The notes beneath the pieces are model-generated. The model saw only the letters and a program-made list of their open reading frames with translations, was not told where the DNA came from and made no database searches. Below, in pieces: positions 16,550 through 26,385 of a stretch of DNA of 64,000 nt. Origin of the DNA: Klenkia marina (GTDB lineage: Bacteria > Actinomycetota > Actinomycetes > Mycobacteriales > Geodermatophilaceae). The stretch's first letter is position 1; each line of letters starts with the position of its first letter. Made by a program: the position numbers and the translations under genes. The stretch spans positions 310,001 through 374,000 of the forward strand of contig NZ_FMUH01000005.1 in the NCBI RefSeq assembly GCF_900101025.1, given 5' to 3'.

Positions 16550-16713
16550 TGGCCGTCCCGAAGCGGCGCACGTCGCGGTCGAACACCCGGCACCGGCGCT
16601 CGCAGTGGAAGGCCACCCCGCCCGATCTGGTCCCGCTCACCGTCGACGGCGTCCGGCACCTGGTCCCCCGCCGGCTGGTCGCGGCCGTCCGGCGGGGGTA
16701 CCTGCAGCCCTGA
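16549..16713 (+). CDS. rpmF: 50S ribosomal protein bL32, zinc-free form
   Basis: 54 residues beginning [20 protein letters not shown], the diagnostic bL32 N-terminus. The second half lacks the usual CxxC pair and ends RRGYLQP. The ATG overlaps the rpmE2 stop (TGATG). Last gene of the mrf operon. Confidence 0.93.
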   Translation: MAVPKRRTSRSNTRHRRSQWKATPPDLVPLTVDGVRHLVPRRLVAAVRRGYLQP

Positions 16714-16726
16714 GCGGGTGCGCCCC

Positions 16727-17722
16727 CTACCGAGCGGCGAGGGCGGCCGCCACCAGCGGCGTGAGGTTCTCGGCCAGGTAGGGGGCCGACAGCACGGAGT
16801 TGTAGCTCATGGCGCCCCGGACGTCGCCGGCGTCGACGACCATCCCGCCGCGCGCCACGACCGGCACCTGGGCGAGCACCGGGTCGGCCTCCACGGTGGC
16901 CACCGCGTCGGGGTCGGTCAGCACCAGCAGCACGTCGGCGTCCAGCAGGTCGAGGCGCTCGGCGGACACGTCGACGTAGAAGCTGTCGCCGGTGTCCTGG
17001 TCGGTGATCGCGGCTGGCAGCTGCATGCCCAGCTCGCCGAGGGCCCGGCCGCGGGCGTCGGCGGGCAGGAACGCGTAGAACTGCCCGCCCGAGTACAGCG
17101 CCGCGACGCCGGTCGCCCCCTCGATCTCGGGGTGGGCCGCCACGGCGTCGGCGAAGGCCTGGTCGGCGGCGGCGATGAGCTCCTCGCCGCGGTCGACCTC
17201 GCCGACGGCCTGGGCGATCATGCGGGTGGCGGTGTCGCGGTCCACGCCGTAGGCCACGGTGCCCTCCGGCCGCACCAGGGTGGGCGCGATCGCGGAGAGC
17301 TGTTCGTACACCGGCTCGTCGAACCCGGCGGAGACCCCCACGATCAGGTCGGGCCGCAGGGCGGCGACGGCCTCGACGTCGACCTCGCTGCTGGTGAGGA
17401 CCTCGGGCTCGGCGCCGCCGAGGAGGTCCTGCGCCCACGGCCCGACGCCGTTCGTGTCGGCGTAGAACACGAACGGGGTGACCGCCAGCGGCACCACGCC
17501 CATCCCCAGCAGCGGGTCGGAGTCGGTGACGCCGAGCGCGACCACCCGCTCCGGCTTCGCGGGGACGGTGGTCTCGCCCCAGATGTGCTCGACGGTCACC
17601 GGGAAGGCTGCGTCGTCGGCGGCGGCCGGTGCGTCACCACCGGTGTCGGTGCTGCCTCCGCAGGCGGAGAGCGCGAGCGCGGCGACGGCGAGGATCGTGG
17701 TCAGGGAGGCGCGGCGAGTCAC
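16727..17722 (-). CDS. Iron-siderophore ABC transporter substrate-binding lipoprotein
   Basis: 331 residues. Lipoprotein signal with lipobox LSAC (Cys21), then a class III periplasmic-binding fold: the N-lobe begins PERVVALGVTDSDPLLGMG and the RPDLIVGVSAGF segment is typical of FhuD/FepB-like proteins. It should capture a ferric siderophore for an ABC importer encoded elsewhere. GTG start with AAGGG 5 nt upstream. An IdeR/DtxR-type box lies about 40 bp upstream. The 3' end is 13 bp from convergent rpmF. Confidence 0.9.
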   Translation of the reverse strand: MTRRASLTTILAVAALALSACGGSTDTGGDAPAAADDAAFPVTVEHIWGETTVPAKPERVVALGVTDSDPLLGMGVVPLAVTPFVFYADTNGVGPWAQDLLGGAEPEVLTSSEVDVEAVAALRPDLIVGVSAGFDEPVYEQLSAIAPTLVRPEGTVAYGVDRDTATRMIAQAVGEVDRGEELIAAADQAFADAVAAHPEIEGATGVAALYSGGQFYAFLPADARGRALGELGMQLPAAITDQDTGDSFYVDVSAERLDLLDADVLLVLTDPDAVATVEADPVLAQVPVVARGGMVVDAGDVRGAMSYNSVLSAPYLAENLTPLVAAALAAR

Positions 17723-17761
17723 GGAAGCCCTTCGAACGGCACTGCCGGGACCCTCCCGGTC

Positions 17762-17776
17762 AGGTGAGGCTCACCT
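17762..17776 (-). promoter_or_regulatory. DtxR/IdeR-type iron box
   Basis: AGGTGAGGCTCACCT, a 15-bp inverted repeat with one central mismatch. Read on the minus strand with flanks it is TTAGGTGAGCCTCACCT, close to the IdeR consensus TTAGGTTAGGCTAACCT. It sits in the promoter region of the siderophore-binding protein. Confidence 0.85.
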
Positions 17777-17842
17777 AAGCACAGCCTCGGCGCCGATCCG
17801 GGAGCGGGCCACCGTCGGCGACGTCCGGCCACCCCGGCCCGG

Positions 17843-18658
17843 TCAGCCGGGCAGCTGCTCGGCAAGGCGGCGGAGGTCGCGCTCGGCGTCCGGTTCCAGC
17901 GGCAGGTCGGCGAGGACCGCCAGCACCTCCTCGCGCTCGAGGCCCTCGGCCAGCAGCGCGGCCAGCACGCGGTCCACCGCCGTGGCCGGGATGGGTGCGG
18001 GCTCGGCGGCCACCGCGGCCCGGGCGAGGAAGCGCACCGCGGAGAGGTCCTCCGCCGGTGCCGGCGGAGCAGGCACGGCGGCGCGGGTCATCGACTCCGC
18101 GGCCCGCACCAGCGACAGGGGCACGCCCTCGGTCTCCACCAGCGCCAGCGGGGTGTCACCGATGGCGGCGAGCACCAGGTGCTCGGCCACGATGCGCAGC
18201 GGCGCCTCCCACTCCCCCGCCCGCACCACCGCGACCGCGTCGTCGGCGTCCTCCCCGACGTCGTCGGCCAGCTCCACCCACGCGCCGGGCCGGGCGGCCC
18301 GCAGCCGGTCGGCGGCCAGCACGCACGTGGCCAGGACGAAGGGCTCCAGCACCTCGACGTCGAACCGGTCGGCGACCAGCCCGCCCCGGTCGTCGGCCAT
18401 GTTGAGCGCGTCCCGGAAGCTGCCGGGCACCGCGTCGCCGAGGTCGAGCCGGCCGGTCTCCTCGTCGCCGAGCACCTGGCCGTTCTCGGCGCGCACGCCC
18501 ACCGTCGTCCCGGTCGCCACCAGTCGGCCCCGGCGGCGGGCACGGTGCGGGCGGTCGCCCGTGCCCACGGCCCACGCGCACGCCTCGGCCACGAGTGCGG
18601 CGCTGCGCTCGCGCAGCACCTCCCGGGTCAGCAACGACATCTCGTCGATCTCGAACAC
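17843..18658 (-). CDS. Hypothetical protein
   Basis: About 271 residues, not recognised. No signal peptide or membrane helix. The middle contains DLGDAVPGSFRDALNMADD and an acidic ELADDVGEDADDAV stretch; the C-terminal 70 residues are helical and Leu/Glu-rich (LLAEGLEREEVLAVLADLP). The start is uncertain: GTG at 18658 has GGAGG almost touching it, and the ATG at 18640 is the alternative. It is divergent from the SDR gene at 18704. Confidence 0.6.
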   Translation of the reverse strand: MFEIDEMSLLTREVLRERSAALVAEACAWAVGTGDRPHRARRRGRLVATGTTVGVRAENGQVLGDEETGRLDLGDAVPGSFRDALNMADDRGGLVADRFDVEVLEPFVLATCVLAADRLRAARPGAWVELADDVGEDADDAVAVVRAGEWEAPLRIVAEHLVLAAIGDTPLALVETEGVPLSLVRAAESMTRAAVPAPPAPAEDLSAVRFLARAAVAAEPAPIPATAVDRVLAALLAEGLEREEVLAVLADLPLEPDAERDLRRLAEQLPG

Positions 18659-18691
18659 CCCTCCAGGGTGCGCCCGCCCGCCACCGGTGCC

Positions 18692-18697
18692 TAGCGT
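18692..18697 (+). promoter_or_regulatory. -10 element of a leaderless promoter (SDR gene)
   Basis: TAGCGT ends 6 nt before the GTG at 18704; no Shine-Dalgarno is present. Confidence 0.6.
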
Positions 18698-18703
18698 GGG
18701 TGC

Positions 18704-19447
18704 GTGGACCTCCAGCTGACCGGGAAGCGTGCGCTGGTCACCGGGGCCGGGCGCGGCATCGGCAAGGCGGTGGCGCAGCGGTTGTCCGAGGAGGGCGCGC
18801 AGGTGGCCCTGCTGGCCCGCTCCCGCGACCAGCTCGACGCCACCGCCGCCGCGCTGCCCGGCCCGTCGCTGGTGCTGCCCGCCGACACCACCGACGACGC
18901 GGCCGTCCGCGCCGCGGTGGCCGCCGTGGCGGACGCCTGGGGTGGGGTCGACGTCCTGGTCAACGCGGCGGCGCGGCCGGCGTCGAGCGCCCCGGTGCCC
19001 GCGCTGGCCGACCTCGACGACGACGCCCTGCGCGTCGAGGTCGAGACCAAGGTGCTGGGCTACCTGCGCTGCGCCCGCGCCGTCGCCCCGCACATGGTGG
19101 CCGCCGGCTGGGGCCGCATCGTCAACGTCAGCGGCCTCAACGCCCGGGCCACCGGCAACCTGGTCGGCACGGTGCGCAACGTCGCGGTCGCGGCGATGAC
19201 CGCCAACCTGGCCGAGGAGCTCGGCCCGCACGGGGTCAACGTCACCGTCGTGCACCCCGGGCGCACCGTCACCGAGCGAACCCCCGCCGACGTCGCCACC
19301 GCCCCCGCGGCGACCCGCATCGGCCGGCTGGTGACCGCCGACGAGTTCGCCGACGTGGTGGCCTTCCTCTGCTCCCCGCGCAGCGTGGCCGTCACCGGCG
19401 ACGCCGTGGCCGCCGGCGGTGGCACCCCCGGGGTCGCGGTCTACTGA
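18704..19447 (+). CDS. Short-chain dehydrogenase/reductase family protein lacking the catalytic Tyr/Lys
   Basis: 247 residues with an SDR Rossmann fold: VTGAGRGIG dinucleotide motif near residue 12 and the VNAAA segment. The active-site serine is in NVSG, but where YxxxK should follow 13 residues later the sequence reads GTVRNVA, so Thr replaces Tyr and Val replaces Lys. The protein may bind nucleotide without classic catalysis, or act as a partner subunit. GTG start 6 nt after TAGCGT. Convergent with the HDOD gene, 7 bp apart. Confidence 0.85.
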   Translation: MDLQLTGKRALVTGAGRGIGKAVAQRLSEEGAQVALLARSRDQLDATAAALPGPSLVLPADTTDDAAVRAAVAAVADAWGGVDVLVNAAARPASSAPVPALADLDDDALRVEVETKVLGYLRCARAVAPHMVAAGWGRIVNVSGLNARATGNLVGTVRNVAVAAMTANLAEELGPHGVNVTVVHPGRTVTERTPADVATAPAATRIGRLVTADEFADVVAFLCSPRSVAVTGDAVAAGGGTPGVAVY

Positions 19448-19454
19448 GCCGCGC

Positions 19455-20420
19455 TCAGCTGCCCAGCGCGCGGCCCAGGTCGGCGGCCTCCGTGGCCACC
19501 CGGGCCAGCACCGGGCGAAGGTCGGACTCGCGGACCCGCCGGCAGCTGAGGTCCTCGACCGGCACCGGGACGTGGCCGGGCACGGTCAGCCGGTCGGTCA
19601 CCTCGAACGCGGTGCGCAGCAGGGCGCCGTCGATCGACTCGGGGTCGTCGAGCCCGAGCACGGGGCGCACCATGCCGTCGGGGAACCCCCAGTGCCGCAT
19701 GGCGGCCCCGGTCAGCTCCACCGAGTGGACGCCGAACCGCTCGAGCTCGGCAGCCCGCCGGGCGGCCGACCCGCGGTGCACGGCGACCTCGGCGTAGCCG
19801 GCCGGGTCGTGGTGGGTGAGCAGCGCGGTGCCCAGCAGGGCCAGCAACCCGGTGCACATCGCGTCCTGGGGCCGCTGCCCCACCCGCGGCGCGAGGGCCT
19901 CGCAGGCCAGCGCAAGGTGGGTGGTCGTCGTCCAGTGGTCCGGAGGCAGGCTGCCGTCCTCGTCGCTGGTCAGCGCGACGCTGGCCATCGACCGGACGGT
20001 CGCGAACCCGACCACCGTCACCGCGAACTGCAACGAGGAGACCCGGCCGCGCAGGCCGTAGAACGCCGAGTTGGCCAGCTTGAGCACCCGCCCGGTCAGC
20101 GCCGCGTCGGCGGCCAGCAGGCGGGCGACCTCGCGGGCCCCGGCGTCCTCGGCGTGGGTCAGCGCCACGATCTGGGCGGCCACCGGCCGCTGCGCCGAGA
20201 GCTCGTCGATGTGCGAGAGCACCTCGTGCGGGTCGAACCCCACGCCCGGCAGGAGCGCGGCGACCAGCTCGGCCTCGGTGGGCTCGCGCTCCTCGTCCAC
20301 CTCGATCAGCTCGACCTCGGCCACCTCGACGTCGCCCTCGGCCACCACGTCGACCGGCACGTCGTCCAGCACGTCGTCCACCACGTCGTCCAGCACGTCC
20401 ACCCCGTCCAGCTCCCTCAC
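19455..20420 (-). CDS. HDOD-domain signalling protein
   Basis: 321 residues. An acidic N-terminal stretch of DDV repeats (about residues 7-50) precedes an HDOD domain, a metal-free relative of HD phosphohydrolases, at about 60-260. Its core includes ARLLAADAALTGRVLKLANS. HDOD proteins act in signalling, often with cyclic-di-GMP enzymes. GTG start overlaps the stop of the upstream GGDEF-EAL gene (GTGA), so both are made together and probably act in one pathway. Confidence 0.85.
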   Translation of the reverse strand: MRELDGVDVLDDVVDDVLDDVPVDVVAEGDVEVAEVELIEVDEEREPTEAELVAALLPGVGFDPHEVLSHIDELSAQRPVAAQIVALTHAEDAGAREVARLLAADAALTGRVLKLANSAFYGLRGRVSSLQFAVTVVGFATVRSMASVALTSDEDGSLPPDHWTTTTHLALACEALAPRVGQRPQDAMCTGLLALLGTALLTHHDPAGYAEVAVHRGSAARRAAELERFGVHSVELTGAAMRHWGFPDGMVRPVLGLDDPESIDGALLRTAFEVTDRLTVPGHVPVPVEDLSCRRVRESDLRPVLARVATEAADLGRALGS

Positions 20421-22555
20421 CGCGCACGCCCGGCGAACCAGGTGGCGCACGCCGCGCCCGGCATCGGGCGCGCCACCCCGTAGCCCTGCAGGTGGGTCAC
20501 GCCCAGCTCCCGCAGCACCCGCGCCTGGTCCTCGGTCTCCACGCCCTCGGCGACCGAGGACAGCCCGAGCCCGGCGGCCAGCGCCGCCACCGCCCGGGTG
20601 ATCTCGGGGTGGCCCTCGGCCAGCTCCGACACGAACGACCGGTCGATCTTCAGGCAGTCCACCGGCAGCTGGCGCAGCAGCGCCAGCGACGAGTAGCCCG
20701 TGCCGAAGTCGTCGATGGCGATGGAGACGCCCAGCCCGCGCAGCCGCTCGAGCACGTGCGGGGCGCCGTCCGGGTCGCGCATGAGGGCCGACTCGGTCAG
20801 CTCCACGCAGATCCGCTCGATGCCGACGCCGTGCTCGCGCGCAGTGCGGGCCACCAGCTCGGGCAGGTGCTCGTCGAGCTGCAGCGCCGAGACGTTCACG
20901 TGCACCACCCGAGGGGCCAGCAGGCCCAGCTCGGCGTCCCACCGCGCGATCTGGCGGCAGGCCTCCTCGACGACGAACGCGCCGAGGGCGTCGATGAGCC
21001 CGCTCTCCTCGGCCAGCGGCACGAACACGTCGGGGCCGATGGCGCCGCGCACGGGGTGCGTCCAGCGGGCCAGCGCCTCGACGCCGACCGGCCGACCCGA
21101 CCCGGCGTCCACCAGCGGCTGGTAGGCCAGGGCCACCGCCCCGTCGTCCAGGGCGGCGCGCAGGTCGGCGACCAGCTGCAGCTTGTCCCGGGCGCGTCCG
21201 CGGGCGCCCTGGTCGAGCACCGAGACCCGGCCCTTGCCCCCGGCCTTGGCCTGGTACATGGCGATGTCGCAGTCGCGCACGAGCTCGTCGGCGTCGGCGT
21301 GGTCGGCGGTCTGCACGGTCACCCCGACGCTGACCCGCACGCCCACACCCACGCCGCCCAGCTGCACCGGGCGGGCCAGCTCGGCCGAGATCCGCTCGCC
21401 CAGCACCACGGCGCCGGCCTCGGACAGGTCCTCGCAGACCACCACGAACTCGTCGCCGCCGAACCGCACGACCAGGTCCGAGGGCCGGACGACGGACCGC
21501 AGCCGCTGCGCGACCTGGACCAGCAGCTGGTCGCCGGCGGCGTGCCCGAGCGAGTCGTTGACCACCTTGAAGTCGTCGACGTCGAGGAACAGGCACGACA
21601 ACCGGCCCGCGGCACCGGCCACGAAGCGCTCGGCGACGAACCCGGTGAGCCGGGTGCGGTTGGGCAGCCCGGTGAGCGGGTCGTGGGTGGCCTGGTGCTC
21701 CAGCTGGCTCTGGAAGGCCAGCCGCTCGGTGACGTCCTCGATGGTGGCCACGAACCCGCTGCCCAGCGCCGGGGTGTGCAGGTGCGACAGGCGCAGCACG
21801 GTGGTGCGGACGTCGCCGGCCCCGCGCAGCAGCCGGGCCCGGACGTCGGACGCCCCGCCCACCAGGGCGTCGGCGGCGGCGTCCAGGACGGCGTCGAGGT
21901 CCTCGGAGTGGACGACCGACAGCCAGCCGGTGCCCAGCAGCTCCTCGGCCTGGCGGTCCACCAACCGGCAGAAGGCGTCGTTGACGTGGGCCAACCGCAT
22001 GCCCTGCTCCGAGAGCAGCGTGGGCACCGGCGACCGCTCGGTCAGCGTGGTGAAGCGGCGTTCGTGCGCGGCCGCGGACTCGGCCAGCGCGCGCTCGGTG
22101 GCGCTGCGGGCCGGCTGGGCCGACAGCGTCCAGACCCCGGTGTCCGAGGAGGGCGTCGCGGTGACGTGCAGGTCGACCGGCACGCCGGTGCCCGACCGGG
22201 CCGACAGCTCGGCGACGGTCGAGCGCTCCCGGCGCAGCCACCCGCCGAAACCACCGGGCGGGGGCACCGGGAACAACCGGTCCAGCGCCATGCCCGGCAG
22301 GTCGCCGGCGGCGTGGCCGAACAGCTTCTCGGTGCCGGCGTTGCCCCAGCGCACGCGCACCTGCCCCCCGTCCGCGTCCGCCTCGGCCGCGATCACCAGC
22401 AGCGCGAGGTCGGTCGACACCGCGGCGGCGTGGACGACGGCGCGCGAGACCCGCGCGGCGTCGGCGGCCGAGCGCGCGGTGGAGGCGCCCGATCGCACCG
22501 AGGCTGGGCTCGGCCGTGTGCCCGGCACCGGAGGCGATGGCAGGGGGCGCAGCAC
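20417..22555 (-). CDS. PAS-GGDEF-EAL cyclic-di-GMP enzyme
   Basis: About 712 residues from the GTG at 22555; an open frame continues to 22702, so the start is uncertain. Order: two PAS-like sensor domains (about 45-150 and 165-285), GGDEF (about 295-455) with intact RFGGDEFVVV, and EAL (about 470-705) with GVEALARW, ELTESALM and DDFGTGYSS intact. Both cyclase and phosphodiesterase activities look possible. No membrane helix, so sensing is cytoplasmic. Coupled to the HDOD gene by a 4-nt overlap. Confidence 0.92.
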   Translation of the reverse strand: MLRPLPSPPVPGTRPSPASVRSGASTARSAADAARVSRAVVHAAAVSTDLALLVIAAEADADGGQVRVRWGNAGTEKLFGHAAGDLPGMALDRLFPVPPPGGFGGWLRRERSTVAELSARSGTGVPVDLHVTATPSSDTGVWTLSAQPARSATERALAESAAAHERRFTTLTERSPVPTLLSEQGMRLAHVNDAFCRLVDRQAEELLGTGWLSVVHSEDLDAVLDAAADALVGGASDVRARLLRGAGDVRTTVLRLSHLHTPALGSGFVATIEDVTERLAFQSQLEHQATHDPLTGLPNRTRLTGFVAERFVAGAAGRLSCLFLDVDDFKVVNDSLGHAAGDQLLVQVAQRLRSVVRPSDLVVRFGGDEFVVVCEDLSEAGAVVLGERISAELARPVQLGGVGVGVRVSVGVTVQTADHADADELVRDCDIAMYQAKAGGKGRVSVLDQGARGRARDKLQLVADLRAALDDGAVALAYQPLVDAGSGRPVGVEALARWTHPVRGAIGPDVFVPLAEESGLIDALGAFVVEEACRQIARWDAELGLLAPRVVHVNVSALQLDEHLPELVARTAREHGVGIERICVELTESALMRDPDGAPHVLERLRGLGVSIAIDDFGTGYSSLALLRQLPVDCLKIDRSFVSELAEGHPEITRAVAALAAGLGLSSVAEGVETEDQARVLRELGVTHLQGYGVARPMPGAACATWFAGRAR

Positions 22556-22722
22556 GGAGGTGGTGTCGGCGCACGGCGTCCCGGACTGGAGCCGGCGTGC
22601 GCCCGGGTCACCCGGACGGGGGGAGCCACCCGTCCCGCACCCGTGGTTACCGACGAGTAGTAGGTGTGGGATCGTCGGGGGCACGGTGCGCGACGTCGCC
22701 ACCGGAGGAGGAAGGGTCGTCC

Positions 22723-23901
<1,179 letters not shown>

Positions 23902-23907
23902 TCTGAC

Positions 23908-25056
23908 ATGGACTTCACCTTCGACACCGAGCAGCACGCCCTCCGCGAGGCCGTGGCCGGCCTGCTGCAGCGCGCCTACGACCCGGAGAAGCGCCGGGCC
24001 GTGACCAAGGACGACCCGGGCTTCGACGAGAAGACCTGGGCGCAGCTGGCCGAGATGGGCGTGCTGGGTCTGCCCTTCGCCGAGGCCGACGGCGGCATGG
24101 GCGCCGGGCACGCCGAGGTGGCCCTGGTGGCCGCCGAGATCGGCCGGGTGCTCGCCCCCGAGCCGTTCGTCGAGTCCGTGGTGCTGGCCGGTGGGTTGGT
24201 ATCGGCCGTCGGCACGGCCGAGCAGCGCGCCGAGCTGCTGGGCCCGCTGGCCGAGGGCAGCTCGCTCGTGGTGTTCGCGCACGCCGAGCCGGGCCACCGC
24301 TGGACGTCGTCGGCCACCGCCGTCACCGCCACGCGGTCGGGCGAGGGCTGGACCCTGTCCGGGGTCAAGGAGCCGGTGCCGTCCGGCGCCCGCGCCGACG
24401 TCCTCGTGGTGTCCGCCGCCGTCGAGGGCGGCACCGGGCTGTTCGTCGTCCGCGGGGACGCCACCGGGCTGACCCGCGACGGCTACCGCAGCCACGACGG
24501 CACCCGGGTGGCCCGGGTGACCCTCGACGGCACCCCCGCCGAGCTGCTCGGCGAGGGCACCGCCGACCGCGCGGGCGACGTCGAGCTGGCGCTGGCGCGG
24601 GCGAGCGTGGCCTACGCCCACGAGGCGGTCGGCGCCATGGAGACCGCGCTGCGCACCACCAGCGAGTACCTCAAGACCCGCAAGCAGTTCGGGGTGCCGC
24701 TGTCGCGCTTCCAGGCGCTGACCTTCCGGGCGGCCGACATGTACGTGTCGCTCGAGCTGGTCCGCAGCGTCGCGCTGTGGGCCACGATGGTCGTCGACGC
24801 CGAGGACTCCTCCCCCGAGGCCGTGCTCGCCGCGGCCGACCGGGCCCGGCTGCAGACCTCGAAGGCCGGCCGGCACATCGGCAAGGAGGCCATCCAGCTG
24901 CACGGCGGGATCGGCGTCACCGCCGAGTACTCGGTGGGGCACTACACCTCGCGGCTGACCGCCATCGACCACCTGCTGGGCGACGGCGCGTGGGCGACGA
25001 ACCGGCTGGCCGAGCGCGTCGACTCCTACGACACGGTCGAGGCCCTGCCCGCCTGA
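23908..25056 (+). CDS. Acyl-CoA dehydrogenase, subunit 2 of a pair
   Basis: 382 residues, more divergent than its partner. C-terminal domain features are TRKQFGVPLSRFQAL and QLHGGIGVTAEYSVGHY. The middle beta domain is weaker (LSGVKEPVPSGARAD). Six base pairs after the first dehydrogenase and followed by a strong terminator, so the two form one transcription unit. A heteromeric enzyme, as for mycobacterial FadE pairs in sterol side-chain breakdown, is inferred from layout. Confidence 0.9.
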   Translation: MDFTFDTEQHALREAVAGLLQRAYDPEKRRAVTKDDPGFDEKTWAQLAEMGVLGLPFAEADGGMGAGHAEVALVAAEIGRVLAPEPFVESVVLAGGLVSAVGTAEQRAELLGPLAEGSSLVVFAHAEPGHRWTSSATAVTATRSGEGWTLSGVKEPVPSGARADVLVVSAAVEGGTGLFVVRGDATGLTRDGYRSHDGTRVARVTLDGTPAELLGEGTADRAGDVELALARASVAYAHEAVGAMETALRTTSEYLKTRKQFGVPLSRFQALTFRAADMYVSLELVRSVALWATMVVDAEDSSPEAVLAAADRARLQTSKAGRHIGKEAIQLHGGIGVTAEYSVGHYTSRLTAIDHLLGDGAWATNRLAERVDSYDTVEALPA

Positions 25057-25062
25057 CCCCGC

Positions 25063-25112
25063 ACGCACGCAGAGCCCCGGTCCGCACGAGCGGACCGGGG
25101 CTCTGCGTGCGT
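25063..25112. terminator. Very strong bidirectional hairpin terminator
   Basis: Perfect 23-bp stem (25063-25085 with 25090-25112) around an ACGA tetraloop, between the convergent acyl-CoA dehydrogenase and YceI genes. Confidence 0.93.
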
Positions 25113-25113
25113 C

Positions 25114-25713
25114 TCAGGCCTGCCTGATGACCGAGACGTCGAACTCCAGCTGCACCTTGTCGCTGACCAGCACACCGCCGGTCTCCAGGGCGGCGTTCCA
25201 GACCAGGCCCCAGTCGCTGCGCTTGAGCGCCAGCGCCCCCTCGAAGCCCACCCGGGTGTTGCCGAAGGGGTCCAACGCGCTGCCCGTGAGGGTGAAGTCC
25301 ACCGCAACCGTGCGGGTCTGGCCCTTGATGGTCACGTCGCCGGTGACGGTGAACTCGTCGTCGTCGATCTGCTCGACCCCGGTGGAGACGAACGTGATCT
25401 CGGGGAACCGCTCGACGTCGAGGAAGTCCGCCGAGCGCAGGTGGGCGTCGCGGTCGGCCTGCCCGGTGTCCAGGCTGGCGGCGTCGATGCGCAGCTCGAC
25501 CGCACTGGCGGTCGGGTCGGCGACGTCGAGGTGTGCGGCACCCTCGAACCGGGTGAAGGTGCCGCGCACGGTGGTGACCATGGCGTGGCGGGCCCGGAAG
25601 CCGATGCGGGTGTGCGCCGCGTCGACGGCGTAGTCGCCGGACACGTCGCTGAGGGCAGAGGTGGCGTCGTCGAAGTCGGTCTCGCCGGCTCCGGTCGCGC
25701 GGTGCTTGGCCAC
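25114..25713 (-). CDS. YceI-family lipid-binding protein
   Basis: 199 residues. YceI domain (about 25-198), a lipocalin-like barrel that binds isoprenoid lipids: GDYAVDAAHTRIGFRARHA, HLRSADFLDVERFPEI and the end QLEFDVSV are family segments. No signal peptide, so it is cytoplasmic here, as in many actinobacteria. GTG start with GGGAGGA about 10 nt upstream. Confidence 0.92.
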   Translation of the reverse strand: MAKHRATGAGETDFDDATSALSDVSGDYAVDAAHTRIGFRARHAMVTTVRGTFTRFEGAAHLDVADPTASAVELRIDAASLDTGQADRDAHLRSADFLDVERFPEITFVSTGVEQIDDDEFTVTGDVTIKGQTRTVAVDFTLTGSALDPFGNTRVGFEGALALKRSDWGLVWNAALETGGVLVSDKVQLEFDVSVIRQA

Positions 25714-25790
25714 GGTGGACGGTCCTCCCAGGGTGTGCAAAACGACCCATTCTGACCCGTTCACCGTGACCGCGCACCGGCGGGCGGTGC

Positions 25791-26348
25791 TCAGCCCTCG
25801 GCGAACAGCTCCACGACGGCCCGCGAGAACGCCGGGACGTCGTCGGGGTTGCGGCTGGTGACCAGGTTGCCGTCGCGGCAGACCTCCTGGTCGACGACGG
25901 TCGCACCGCCCCGCCGGAGGTCCCCGCGGATGCTCGGGTAGGAGGTCAGGGTGCGCCCCTCGAGCACCCCGGCCTCCAGCAGCGTCCAGGGCGCGTGGCA
26001 GATGGCGGCCACCGGCTTGCCGGCGTCGAAGAACGCCGTGACGAAGGCCAGGGCGTCGGCGTCCTGGCGCAGGGTGTCGGGGTTGACGGCGCCGCCGGGC
26101 AGCAGCAGGCCGTCGTAGTCCCCCGGCGACACCTCGCCCACCAGGTGGTCGACGTCGTACAGGTCACCGGGGTGGATGTCGCCGTTGACGCCCTGGACGC
26201 GCCCGTCGTCCTCGACGCCGTCGGGCACCGAGAGCAGGTGCACGGTCGCGCCGGCCGCCTCCACCGCCTTGCGGGGTTCGTCGAGCTCGATCTGCTCGAC
26301 GCCCTGGGCGGCGAGGATCGCGATGGTCTTGCCGGTCAGTTCAGCCAT
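25791..26348 (-). CDS. DJ-1/PfpI-family type 1 glutamine amidotransferase-like protein
   Basis: 185 residues. The nucleophile elbow AICHAPW carries the conserved Cys. GLLLPGGAVNPDTLRQD and the early Glu in IELDEPR fit the PfpI branch, which includes glyoxalase-III/deglycase-like stress proteins. ATG at 26348. It lies downstream of the transglycosylase gene with a gap of about 40 bp. Confidence 0.9.
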   Translation of the reverse strand: MAELTGKTIAILAAQGVEQIELDEPRKAVEAAGATVHLLSVPDGVEDDGRVQGVNGDIHPGDLYDVDHLVGEVSPGDYDGLLLPGGAVNPDTLRQDADALAFVTAFFDAGKPVAAICHAPWTLLEAGVLEGRTLTSYPSIRGDLRRGGATVVDQEVCRDGNLVTSRNPDDVPAFSRAVVELFAEG

Positions 26349-26385
26349 GCCGGGGCGGGTGCCCCCACCACCGGCAGGCCGAAAC

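Noticed and set aside
20492-22660. 722-codon plus-strand open frame
   Set aside because: Antisense of the GGDEF-EAL gene; no domains.
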